Of a stretch of DNA of 64,000 nucleotides, positions 10,212-18,679 are shown piece after piece. The DNA is from AP-16 sp963755055. Its GTDB lineage: Bacteria; Pseudomonadota; Alphaproteobacteria; Rhizobiales; Xanthobacteraceae. The position numbers were made by a program, and so were the translations under genes. How positions within the stretch are numbered: the stretch's first letter is position 1; the number at the start of each line of letters is the position of its first letter. The notes beneath the pieces are model-generated. The model was not told where the DNA came from and did no database searches. It saw only the letters and a program-made list of their open reading frames with translations. Location of the stretch: positions 1 to 64,000 of the forward strand of contig CAVWIS010000039.1 in the NCBI GenBank assembly GCA_963755055.1, read 5' to 3'.

Positions 10212-11273
10212 TCAGTTCCACCTGAGCTCGGTGATGTGGCGCGGATCCGGCTTGAGCTCGCCGCGCTCGACCCGCTTGACGATGTCGGTGAGCTTGGCAT
10301 TGGCGACGCAGGGCAGGCCGACCTTGGCGCCCTGCCCGACCACGTAGCCGTTGAGGAACTCGATCTCGGTGCGCCGGCCCTTCATCATGTCCTGGCCCAT
10401 CGAGGGCCGCTGCTCCGCCGAGGTGCGGCCGGCGTCCTTGAAGCGCTGGGCCTCGTAGGCGCGGATCGCCTCCGCGTCGCCCTCGCCGGCGAGCGCGATG
10501 GTCTCCGGCGGCAGGTGCATGATCTCCTCGAGCGCGAAGCCGTGGGCCTGGCCGACCCGGATCGCCTCGCTGCCGAGCCGGGTGGCGAAGCGGCGGATCG
10601 GCTCGTTCTGCAGCATCTCGCCGCCGGGGAGCCCGGTGCAGGCGGAGACCCCGTTCTGCATCACGTTGGCGACGAGCTTCGACCAGCGCTCGCCCCACAG
10701 GTTCGCCGTGACCTTGGCGCTGTCCGCATAGCCGACCAGGCGGCACACCTCCTCGGCGCGCGCGGTGACGCGGCCGTGCACCTCGCCGGTGCGGTAGACG
10801 GTGTGCTTGGCGCCGCCCTTGCCGGCGCCGCGATGGACGTGGCCGGGCTCGTTCAGGTTGACGGTGATCTGGCTGGCGATGCAGCCGAGCGTCTTTCCCC
10901 AGCCGACGACGCCGGCGATCGTCTCCTCGTTCATGCAGTTCTGCAGCGACACCACGTAGCCGTCCGGCGCCAGGTACTGGCGGATCAGCATGGTGGCCCA
11001 GGCGGTGTCGTAGGACTTCATGCAGACGAAGGCGACGTCGACCGGCGGCTCCTTGGCGAGCTGCTGGGCATCGGTGAGGTGGAGCGCGCGCACGTTGACG
11101 GTGAACTCGGGAACATCCTTGGCGTGGCTGACGGTGAGCCCGTGGCGGCGCAGGTGCTCGACGTGCTCCGGCCACGGATCGATGAAGACGACGTCCTCGC
11201 CCGCCTGCACCATGTGGGCGCCGGTATAGCCGCCCACCGCCCCCGCCCCGACGATCGCGATCTTCCTTGCCAT
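10212..11273 (-). CDS. 2-dehydropantoate 2-reductase family protein (ApbA/PanE)
   Basis: A 353-residue NADP-dependent reductase. KIAIVGAGAVGGYTGAHM at residues 3-20 is the Rossmann motif. The ketopantoate reductase signature is seen in VCMKSYDT near residue 80, LQNCMNEE near 103 and the C-terminal helical segment with NLWGERWSKLVANVMQN near residue 195, which contains the family Lys and Asn. I chose ATG 11273 because GGAGAG lies upstream; the frame is open further to 11345. In this genus such paralogues often act on other 2-oxo acids rather than in pantothenate synthesis, so the substrate is uncertain. Confidence 0.82.
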   Translation of the reverse strand: MARKIAIVGAGAVGGYTGAHMVQAGEDVVFIDPWPEHVEHLRRHGLTVSHAKDVPEFTVNVRALHLTDAQQLAKEPPVDVAFVCMKSYDTAWATMLIRQYLAPDGYVVSLQNCMNEETIAGVVGWGKTLGCIASQITVNLNEPGHVHRGAGKGGAKHTVYRTGEVHGRVTARAEEVCRLVGYADSAKVTANLWGERWSKLVANVMQNGVSACTGLPGGEMLQNEPIRRFATRLGSEAIRVGQAHGFALEEIMHLPPETIALAGEGDAEAIRAYEAQRFKDAGRTSAEQRPSMGQDMMKGRRTEIEFLNGYVVGQGAKVGLPCVANAKLTDIVKRVERGELKPDPRHITELRWN

Positions 11274-11633
11274 GCGTTTCTCTCCGACCTTCGCTGTTGA
11301 TCCGTTGTAGATTTCGTTGTTTTCGCGTCGCGTTGTTTTTATCAAGGAGCCCGTTGTTGATCCGTTGTTATTTGCTTGTTGTCGTTGTTATTTTATCAAG
11401 GCGGCCGCGCCGGCGCCGATATCGGGGAGGCATTCCGACGACGCAGCCCTCCCCGCCCCCTCGTTGACCCCTTGCTGCTTCATTGTTTCGGCGTTCCCTC
11501 GCTTTATCAATAAGCCTGTCGTGGCACACCGGTCGACATGCATCCTGGCAGCATCTCTGCTCCGGGATTTTCCAGCGTCAAAACTCTCGTCAGAGTACTC
11601 CTTTATGGGTGCAAAGTCAAGGGGCATTCTCCG
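11274..11633. other. Intergenic region with short direct repeats, no gene
   Basis: No coding signal was found. Between 11285 and 11520 the strand is G/T-rich and repeats the words gttgatccgttgt and tttatcaag(g/t) two to three times at about 50-base spacing, mixed with other cgttgtt runs. It looks like a degenerate short-period repeat. The remainder up to 11633 is unremarkable. Confidence 0.5.
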
Positions 11634-11724
11634 TCGTCATGCCCGGCTCTGTGCCGGGCATCCACGTCTCTATTGCGCGAGCCAGGCAAGACGTGGATGG
11701 CCGGGACAAGCCCGGCCATGACGG
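11634..11724. repeat. Intergenic palindromic repeat, family C
   Basis: Starts CGTCATGCCCGGCTCTGTGCCGGGCATCC with an internal hairpin, continues through a CACGTCT/AGACGTG pair, and ends GGCCGGGACAAGCCCGGCCATGACGG with a second hairpin. The whole is an imperfect palindrome. A related copy lies at 25594-25667. Elements of this design are very common between genes in Bradyrhizobium relatives, from general knowledge. Confidence 0.75.
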
Positions 11725-11748
11725 GTGTGCCTCCGCCATGACCACCCG

Positions 11749-13893
11749 CTACGGCCGCCTCACATAAAAATCCTCGACGCCGGGGATCGAGCCGTAGACG
11801 AACGGCCGCTGGCGGTTGTTGGTCGCCGCGATGACGTCGGCGGTGACCAGGCGGAACAGCTTGGTGATCTCGACGCCGGGCTGCTGCAGGCGGGCGAGCA
11901 GCGCCGCCGCGAAGGGGCTGTGATCGCCGGTTCCGTCCGCCGCGAGCTCGCCGTCCTTGGCGGCGTAGACGACCAGCGTGGCGCCCTCGGGCTCGACCCG
12001 GGCGAGGCCGCGGCTCACCGCACGCATGGCGGTGGTGCGCCGCATCTGGCGGGCGAACGGGTTCTCGCGGCAGGCGTCGAGCATCACCAGCTTGAGCTTT
12101 TTCGCCCCCGACATGGCATCGAGGATGCGGTTGAGCGAGACCGCCTCGTCCTGCGCGTCGCGATCGACCTTGAGGCGCGCATCGGTCGGGATCAGATAGT
12201 TCACGCCGCCGATCTCCATGCCGTGGCCCGCATAATAGACCACGGCCCAGTCGGCCGCGTCGGCGTCGTCCTGGAACGCCCGCAACGCCTGGACCATGGC
12301 GTCACGCGAGGCATCGGAGACGGCGCGGACAACCTGGAACCCGGCGCCGGTAAAAGCGTCGGCAACGCTCCTGGCGTCGTAGACGGCGTTGGGCAGGGCC
12401 TCGACGAACCGGTAGTCCGAGTTTCCGATGATGAGCGCAACGCGGCGTTCGGCGGGTCCGGCAGAGGGAAGCGCCGTGATGGCCGTGGTGGCGGCGACGG
12501 CGGGCGCCGTCGCCGCGACAGCAGGAGCCGTTGCCGGCGCGGCCGGCGCCTGGGCGGTCGTTCCGCCATCCTGGTGCAGCGCGGCGAGGCGGGCCTTCGC
12601 CTCGGCAATGCCCAGGCCGGCGGCGAGCCGGTAGAGGCGGACGGCGTCCTGCTCGCTCTTCGCCAGCCCGCCCCGTCCGGTCTCGTAAAAACTGCCGAGC
12701 TGCCATTGGGCGAGCCCCGAGCCCTGGTCGGCGGCGAGCCGGTAGAGCCGCGCCGCTTCCTGGTCGTTCCTCGCCAGTCCGCCGCGGCCGTGGGCATGGG
12801 CCCAGCCGAGGGCGAACTGTCCGTTGGCAAATCGCTGATCGGCGGCGAGCCGGTAGAGGCGGACCGACTCCTCGTCGTTCTTCGTCAGCCCGCCGCGTCC
12901 GGTCTCGTAGAAGCCGCCGAGCGCCCATTGCGCCGGCGCATTGCCCTGATCGGCGGCGAGCCGATAGAGCCGCGCCGCCTCCTGGTCGTTTTTCGCCAGG
13001 CCGGCGCGGGCGTTCGCATAGGCCCAGCCGAGCGCGAACTGTCCGTCGGCCAATCCCTGCTCGGCGGCGAGCCGGTAGAAGCGGACCGACTCCTCGTCGT
13101 TCTTCGTCAGCCCGCCCCGTCCGGTCTCATAGAAGCCGCCGAGCTGCCGTTGCGCCAGCGCATTGCCCTGATCGGCCGACAGCCGATAGAGCCGCGCCGC
13201 CTCCTGGTCGTTCCTCGCCAGGCCTCCGCGGCCGTTGGCATAGGCCCAGCCGAGGGCGAACTGCCCGTAGGGATTTCCCTGATCGGCGGCGAGCCGATAG
13301 AGGCGGACCGACTCCGGCTCGCTCTTGGTCAGCCCGCCGCGGCCGGCCTCGTAGAAGCCGCCGAGCGCATATTGCGCCAGCGCATTGCCCTGGCCGGCAG
13401 CAAGTCGATAGAGCCGCAGGGCTTCCTGGTCGTCCTTCGCCAGGCCGCCGCGGCCGTTGGCATGGGCCCAGCCGAGGGCGAACTGTCCGTCGGCATAGCC
13501 CTGATCGGCGGCGAGCCGATAGAAGCGGACGGCCTCCCGGTCGTTCTTCGCCAGCCCGCCGCGCCCGCGCTCGTGGAAACCGCCGAGGATGTATTGCGCC
13601 GCCGCGCTGCCGCGCTGGGCGGCCCTTTGGTAGGCAACGCGCGCCTTGCCGTCATCCCTGGCGAGCTCGTAGGCGCGGCCCATCCGCAGCAGCAGCCGGA
13701 GATTGTCCGGCGCCGCCGCGACCGCCGCCTCGCACGACCGCAGCGCCTCGTTCGGATCGGGGCCGTCGGCCGCGGCCGGGCGCGCTCGATCGGAGAGGAT
13801 CGCGACGGCGCGGTCGCAGGCCTGCATCTCCTGCGCGCCGCCGGGCGCGGGAAGGAGCAGGACAGCGATCACGAGACCAGACAGAATTCGCAT
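11749..13893 (-). CDS. Sel1-repeat protein with C-terminal caspase-like domain
   Basis: A 714-residue secreted or periplasmic protein. Residues 1-20 form a signal peptide (MRILSGLVIAVLLLPAPGGA). Residues 95-430 hold nine full Sel1-type tetratricopeptide repeats of 36 residues plus a partial tenth. Two repeat types alternate, one built on GQFALGWA and one on AQ..LGGFYETGRGGL, giving a 72-residue super-repeat. Residues 470-714 form a caspase/p20 domain (peptidase C14): RRVALIIGNSDY at the start, catalytic His in VVYYAGHGMEIGG, and Cys in LVMLDACRENPF. In caspase-like bacterial proteins such repeats usually bind partners. Cleavage of a partner is inference. It stands alone. Confidence 0.88.
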   Translation of the reverse strand: MRILSGLVIAVLLLPAPGGAQEMQACDRAVAILSDRARPAAADGPDPNEALRSCEAAVAAAPDNLRLLLRMGRAYELARDDGKARVAYQRAAQRGSAAAQYILGGFHERGRGGLAKNDREAVRFYRLAADQGYADGQFALGWAHANGRGGLAKDDQEALRLYRLAAGQGNALAQYALGGFYEAGRGGLTKSEPESVRLYRLAADQGNPYGQFALGWAYANGRGGLARNDQEAARLYRLSADQGNALAQRQLGGFYETGRGGLTKNDEESVRFYRLAAEQGLADGQFALGWAYANARAGLAKNDQEAARLYRLAADQGNAPAQWALGGFYETGRGGLTKNDEESVRLYRLAADQRFANGQFALGWAHAHGRGGLARNDQEAARLYRLAADQGSGLAQWQLGSFYETGRGGLAKSEQDAVRLYRLAAGLGIAEAKARLAALHQDGGTTAQAPAAPATAPAVAATAPAVAATTAITALPSAGPAERRVALIIGNSDYRFVEALPNAVYDARSVADAFTGAGFQVVRAVSDASRDAMVQALRAFQDDADAADWAVVYYAGHGMEIGGVNYLIPTDARLKVDRDAQDEAVSLNRILDAMSGAKKLKLVMLDACRENPFARQMRRTTAMRAVSRGLARVEPEGATLVVYAAKDGELAADGTGDHSPFAAALLARLQQPGVEITKLFRLVTADVIAATNNRQRPFVYGSIPGVEDFYVRRP

Positions 13894-14225
13894 GGCTTCC
13901 TCCGCGGGAAGGCCGGAATATCGAATGAAGCGCGTCCGGTTGCAACCGCTTCGAGGCGCGCCGGCAGGGCTTGAGGTTGACGACGAACTCGAGCTTGACT
14001 GGGGCCTGCACAGAAAGCTCGCTTGGCTTTGCCCCTCGCAGAATACGATTGATCTGGATCATTGCGATCGCGTTGAAATCTCTTTCTAGATTACACAAGG
14101 TCTCGGACTCCATCCGAGGCTGCAGGGTTTGATGAAGCCGCGATACGCCGGCGATGGGGGCCGCGTGGGACGCGGCGGGTGCGGGCCGCCGGGTCTGCCC
14201 CATCAGAACAGCGGAGGGTTCGATC
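13894..14225. other. Divergent intergenic region upstream of the caspase-like gene and citrate synthase
   Basis: No ORF is supported. It carries the starts of two divergent transcripts. It contains a near-palindrome TTGATCTGGATCAT (listed separately) and GGAGGG seven bases before the citrate synthase ATG. Confidence 0.5.
14049..14062. promoter_or_regulatory. Candidate FNR/FixK-type site
   Basis: TTGATCTGGATCAT matches 13 of 14 positions of the symmetric TTGATCTGGATCAA form recognised by Crp/FNR/FixK regulators. It lies 164 bases before the citrate synthase start and 156 bases before the divergent caspase-like gene. Only one base departs from perfect symmetry. Site identity rests on sequence similarity alone. 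Confidence 0.35.
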
Positions 14226-15535
14226 ATGGATACCAGAACCAACGTCAAGACCGCCACGCTGGGCATCGGCGACCAGAATTGGTCGTTTCCGGTCTACCAA
14301 GGAACGGTCGGCCCGGATGTCATCGACATCTCCAAGCTCTACAACGTGAGCGGCCGCTTCACCTACGATCCAGGCTTCACCTCGACGGCGAGCTGCGAAT
14401 CCAAAATCACCTACATCGACGGCGACAAGGGCGTCCTGCTCTACCGCGGCTATCCGATCGAGCAGCTGGCCGAGCACGGCGACTTCCTCGAGACCTGCTA
14501 CCTGCTGCTCTATGGCGAGCTGCCGACCGCCGCGCAGAAGGCGGATTTCGAGCATGGCGTGACCCATCACACCATGGTGCACGAGCAGGTGGCCGGTTCT
14601 TCCAGGGCTTCCGCCGCGACGCGCACCCGATGGCGATCATGGTGGGCAGTCGTCGGCGCGCTTTCGGCCTTCTATCACGAATTCGACCGACATCTCCGAT
14701 CCGATCCAGCGCAATGATCGCCTCGATCCGCATGATCGCGAAGATGCCGACGATCGGCGGCGATGGCCTACAAATACTCGATCGGCCAGCCGTTCGTCTA
14801 TCCGAGGAACGAGCTCGACTACGCCGTCGAACTTCCTGCGCATGTGCTTCGCCGTGCCGTGCGAGGAGTACAAGGTCAATCCGGTGCTGGCGCGGGCGAT
14901 GGATCGGATCTTCATCCTGCACGCCGATCACGAGCAGAACGCCTCGACCTCGACGGTACGGCGTCGCCGGCTCCTCCGGCGCCAATCCGTTCGCCTGCAT
15001 CGCCGCCGGCGTCGCCTGCCTGTGGGGTCCGGCGCATGGCGGTGCCAACGAAGCGGCGCTCAAGATGCTCGCGGAGATCGGCAGCGTCAGCCGCATCCCC
15101 GAGTACATCGAGCGCGCCAAGGACAAGAACGATCCGTTCCGTCTCATGGGCTTCGGCCACCGGGTCTACAAGAACTACGATCCGCGCGCCAAGATCATGC
15201 AGAAGACGTGCCACGAGGTGCTCAACGAGACTCGGACATCAAGGACGATCCGCTGCTTGAAGTGGCGCTCGAGCTCGAGCGGATCGCGCTGAGCGACCCG
15301 TACTTCATCGAGAAGAAGCTCTATCCCAACGTCGACTTCTATTCGGGCATCACGCTCAAGGCGATGGGGTTCCCGACCGCCATGTTCACGGTGCTGTTCG
15401 CGCTCGCCCGCACGGTCGGCTGGATTGCCCAGTGGAAGGAGATGGTCGAGGATCCCGATCCAGAAGATCGGGCGGCCGCGCCAGCTCTATACCGGGCCGA
15501 CACGGCGCGACTACGTGCCGGTGTCGAAACGATGA
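14226..15535 (+). pseudogene. gltA: Citrate synthase, interrupted by many single-base indels
   Basis: Type II citrate synthase (oxaloacetate plus acetyl-CoA to citrate), about 430 residues if repaired. GGAGGG precedes ATG 14226. The first 120 residues read cleanly to HHTMVHEQ. After that the protein hops between all three frames, yet conserved blocks survive: MAIMVG, MIASIRMIAKMPTI, YSIGQPFVYPRN, FILHADHEQNAS (catalytic His), WGPAHGGANEAAL (catalytic His), MGFGHRVYKNYDPRA and VDFYSGI with the catalytic Asp. I count at least eight frame breaks between 14590 and 15475. Those I resolved are extra single bases, e.g. after GTGGGC near 14647. Such even conservation argues for sequence error in a normal gene. 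Confidence 0.8.
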
Positions 15536-16191
15536 CGGCGACCGAGGTTCGGCACAAGAAGGGGCCTCGCCGCTTCGGCGGCGGGCTCCGACGCGTCAAG
15601 AAGCCGACGCGCGGCACGCTTCGGGCGACTTGAATCAAGGGTGGCACGGGCCGCCAGGCCTGGAGAGATGGATTGACCTTGGAGTACCAGTGCGCTGCGG
15701 CCGCGCGGCCCGGCGAGCCGACAGACCGGTCACGCGTTCGATGCAACAATTGCCTACCTGCCGAAGGGCAAGGCAACGCCGGCGGGCGCCAAGGTGCCGC
15801 GATGTTTAGGCGAGGGGGCTGAGCCGCCTTCCCGCCACGCCAGCATCCAGCCTGCATCACCTCTCGCTCTTTCTGTAAGCATCTTGACGCGGCCGACCCT
15901 CCAGCAACAACGTCAAGCTCATGGTCTCGCAAAAGGCGGATTTCGATGGCGTGCATCATTCTACTCTCTTTGTGCGCGTGATCAGGCTCCAGTTGTGCTT
16001 GCTAGAAGTAGGCGGCCCGGCCTCAGGCACGAAGCGCAAGGCAGCTACAGCGACCGCCAAGGAGAGGGTCGGCGGCTGGCGGCAGCCTCCCCATGCGGGT
16101 ATCGGGGAGGGAATAGCTCGCGATCGGGTCGATGTTGTGAGCTGTCGCGCGGTCTGGTAACTGATGCGGCGGCCCAACGACCCAGGTCCCG
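15536..16191. other. Intergenic region, nothing recognised
   Basis: About 650 bases with short ORFs in several frames but none with a recognisable domain, ribosome-binding site and clean codon pattern together. It lies between two genes that both carry many indels. A frameshifted small gene cannot be excluded. Confidence 0.4.
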
Positions 16192-16194
16192 ATG

Positions 16195-17204
16195 ATGCCC
16201 GTGACGGTGCTCTATCCCGAGGTCCTCTATCCCGACCAGAGCGTCGAGCGCGAGGTCTACGGCGCCGAGGTGCGCGTCGTCATGCCGGGCGTCGCCACGC
16301 TGGCGGGGCTCAGCGACCGCGACTGCGCCGAGGCCGACGGGCTGATGATCATGCGTCAGCCGGTCACCGAAGCCGACTTCGCGCGCTTCCAAGAAGCTGC
16401 GCGTCGTGCTGCGCATGGGCGTCGGCTACGACAGGCTGGACCGCAAGGCTGCGGCGGCGCGCAACATCATGGTGTGCAACGTGCCCGATTACGGCACCAC
16501 CGAGGTCGCCGATCACGCCATGGCGCTGGTGTTGGCGCTGCGCCGCGGCCTGCTGCTGCATCACGAGCTGCAGCGCAAGCCGACACCGGCGCCGTGGCGC
16601 TACGTCGACACGCCGCTGATCGAGCGCCTTGGCGCGCAGACCTTCGGCATCGTCGGGCTGGGCGGATCGGCACCGCGGTGGCGCTGCGCGCCAAGGCGTT
16701 CGGCTTCGACGTCATGATGTTCGACCCGCACCAGCCAAACGGCGTCGAGCTGGCGGTTGGCGTGCGGCGCGTCGCGAGGCTCGAGGACATGCTGCGCCAA
16801 GACCGAACGTCCTGGCGGTGCACGCCCCGCTGACCCCGGAGACATGCGGCATGCTGGGCCTGGCGCAGCTGCGGCTGCTGCCCAAGGGCGCGGTCGTGGT
16901 CAACACCGCGCGCGGGCCGATCATCGACCTCGACGCGCTCGCCACCCTGTTGCGCCAGGACCATCTCGCCGGCGCCGGGCTCGACGTCCTGCCGGTCGAA
17001 CCGCCGGTCGAGCCGATGCCCGAGCTCGTGCGCGCCTATCGCGCCCGCGAGCCATGGGTCGAGGGCCGGCTGATCATCACGCCGCACTCGGCCTTCCACT
17101 CGCCGCACGCCTGGGATGACATCCGGCGCAAGTCGGCCGAGACGATGCGCGCGGCGCTGCTCGGCCCGCGGCCGCAGAACGTCATCAGGCCCGACATGTT
17201 CTGA
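16195..17204 (+). pseudogene. D-2-hydroxyacid / phosphoglycerate dehydrogenase-like protein, frameshifted
   Basis: About 335 residues when the frames are joined. It belongs to the NAD-dependent D-isomer-specific 2-hydroxyacid dehydrogenase family, C-terminal-binding-protein-like branch. Segments in order: an N-terminal part to about 16390, then LRMGVGYDRLDRKAAAARNI and the TTEVADHAMALVLALRR helix, the GIVGLG half of the Rossmann motif, then ALRAKAFGFDVMMFDP, NVLAVHAPLTPETCGML, VVVNTARGPIID with the catalytic Arg, and IITPHSAFHS with the catalytic His. Breaks lie near 16390 (one extra C), 16665 and 16800 (each apparently a lost base). Everything between them is conserved. The substrate is unknown. 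Confidence 0.75.
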
Positions 17205-17285
17205 GAGCTGCGCGCTCCCGCCTCCGCTTTTTCACCTCCCGTATTTGCATGCAGCAGGCCGGTCATTCGCATCGAGGAGCAGAGC

Positions 17286-18146
17286 ATGACGCTGGCGATC
17301 AGGAATCTCGATGCCCCGCTGGGCGTCGAGATCTTCGGTCTCGATCTTTCGAGCTCCATTGCGCCCGACGAGGTGAAATCCATCGATGATGCATGGCGCG
17401 AGCGGCTGGTCGTCGTCTTCCACGACCAGAAACTTTCCGACCCGCAGCTCATCGCGTTCAGCAGGAATTTCGGCGAGCTCGATCCGCCCGGGCCCAATCC
17501 CTATGGGCAGCCGTTCCTCAAGGAATACCCCGAGCTCAACGTCATCTCGAACGTCGTCGAGAACGGCAAGCCGGTGGGAAATCTCGGCGACGGCGAGGCG
17601 GTGTGGCACGCCGACATGACCTACGTGGAGGTGCCACCCAAGGCCGCGATGCTGCACTCGCTCGAGGTGCCGCCTCCGGAAGCGGGCGGCAACACCTATT
17701 TTGCCAACATGTTCGCCGCCTACGAGACCCTGCCGGCCGACCTGAAGAAAGCGGCCGAAGGCAGGATCGCGGTCCATGACGCCTCGACGAACAGCGCCGG
17801 CATGCTGCGCAAGGGCTACAGACAAGTCACCGATGTCCGGCAGACATTGGGGGCGCATCATCCGCTGGTCCGCACCGAGCCGGGGACCGGGCGCAAAGCG
17901 CTCTTTCTCGGCCGGCGGCCCAACGCCTACGTCATCGGTCTTGAGGTCGCCGAGAGCGAGGCGCTGCTCGATGCGCTGTGGAGGCACGCGACAGAGCCGC
18001 GCTTCACCTTGTGCCACCAATGGAAGGTGGGCGACCTCCTGATGTGGAACAATCTTTCCGTGCTGCACCGGCGCGACCCGTTCGATCCCAGGACGCGGCG
18101 GGTCATGCACCGCAGCCAGATCAAGGGCGACCAACGGATCAATTGA
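17286..18146 (+). CDS. TauD/TfdA-family Fe(II)/2-oxoglutarate dioxygenase
   Basis: A 286-residue non-haem iron oxygenase. The metal-binding HxD is in EAVWHADMTYVEVPPKA near residue 108 and the distal His in NNLSVLHRRDPFDP near residue 260. The following RRVMHR Arg would bind 2-oxoglutarate. The N-terminal LGVEIFGLDLS and VVVFHDQKLS segments are typical of TauD/TfdA proteins, which hydroxylate taurine, alkyl sulfates, aryloxy acids and the like. GAGGAG precedes the ATG. The gene follows the frameshifted dehydrogenase by about 80 bases. The substrate is not predictable. Confidence 0.88.
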   Translation: MTLAIRNLDAPLGVEIFGLDLSSSIAPDEVKSIDDAWRERLVVVFHDQKLSDPQLIAFSRNFGELDPPGPNPYGQPFLKEYPELNVISNVVENGKPVGNLGDGEAVWHADMTYVEVPPKAAMLHSLEVPPPEAGGNTYFANMFAAYETLPADLKKAAEGRIAVHDASTNSAGMLRKGYRQVTDVRQTLGAHHPLVRTEPGTGRKALFLGRRPNAYVIGLEVAESEALLDALWRHATEPRFTLCHQWKVGDLLMWNNLSVLHRRDPFDPRTRRVMHRSQIKGDQRIN

Positions 18147-18234
18147 GCGCAGAGACGAAGGCAGACAATGAGGCTGCAAGAGATCGTGCTGCGAACCGTG
18201 GGGCTGCCGCTCGCTCGTCCCTATGTGCTGTGGC

Positions 18235-18465
18235 ATCGCCGCCCGACCACCTGGTATCGATCCGGATGTTTCGACCGTCTACCCAACCCAGCTCCTGCAC
18301 ATCTCGCAGGAATGTGGTGACGCGCGCCTGCCCGTCCGGATCGGTTTCGAGGTCCGACATCAGCACGCCGATCCGCCGCATGCGCCGGGTCTCCTTCGCC
18401 TGCGCCGCAAGCGGCCACGCGACCGCCGCGCCGCCGAGAAGAGTGATGAAGTCGCGGCGCTTCCC
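18235..18465 (-). pseudogene. Relic of an ABC transporter substrate-binding protein (ABC_sub_bind type)
   Basis: The minus strand encodes KRRDFITLLGGAAVAWPLAAQA, the near-invariant start of a large family of rhizobial ABC_sub_bind lipoprotein-like binding proteins. It continues with MRRIGVLMSDLETDPDGQAR and LRDVQELGWVDGRNIRIDTR, then similarity stops after about 77 residues of an expected 320-330. The usual Met before KRRDF is absent. This is an N-terminal fragment, probably left by a deletion, between the TauD-type gene and the membrane protein. Confidence 0.7.
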
Positions 18466-18679
18466 TGGCGCGCGAGCGGTTTGGTCCCGTGGCACAAACC
18501 GGCGGTCTTGGAGGTTCGCCGGGGTTCGGCCACGCACTATTGATTTAAGGTGCCGTTCAGACTAGTTTGCGAGGTTCGGAAACGGATTCGCCGGGGTGCC
18601 GCGATCCGGTCCGCGGTTGCCACAGACGAGCAGCCTGCGAAGTGCATCGCGTTTTGACCGGGGCGGAGTGACAACGACA

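Noticed and set aside
10212..11273. Firm panE call for the ketopantoate reductase-like gene
   Set aside because: No pantothenate neighbours are present and this family has many non-PanE members.
11725..13974. 749-residue plus-strand ORF with repeats
   Set aside because: It is the reverse-strand shadow of the Sel1 repeats; the minus strand has the signal peptide and caspase His/Cys motifs.
15536..16191. RNA gene or small protein in the gap after citrate synthase
   Set aside because: I looked for a tRNA-like cloverleaf and for a Cys-rich peptide near 15679-15822, but neither had convincing pairing or homology.
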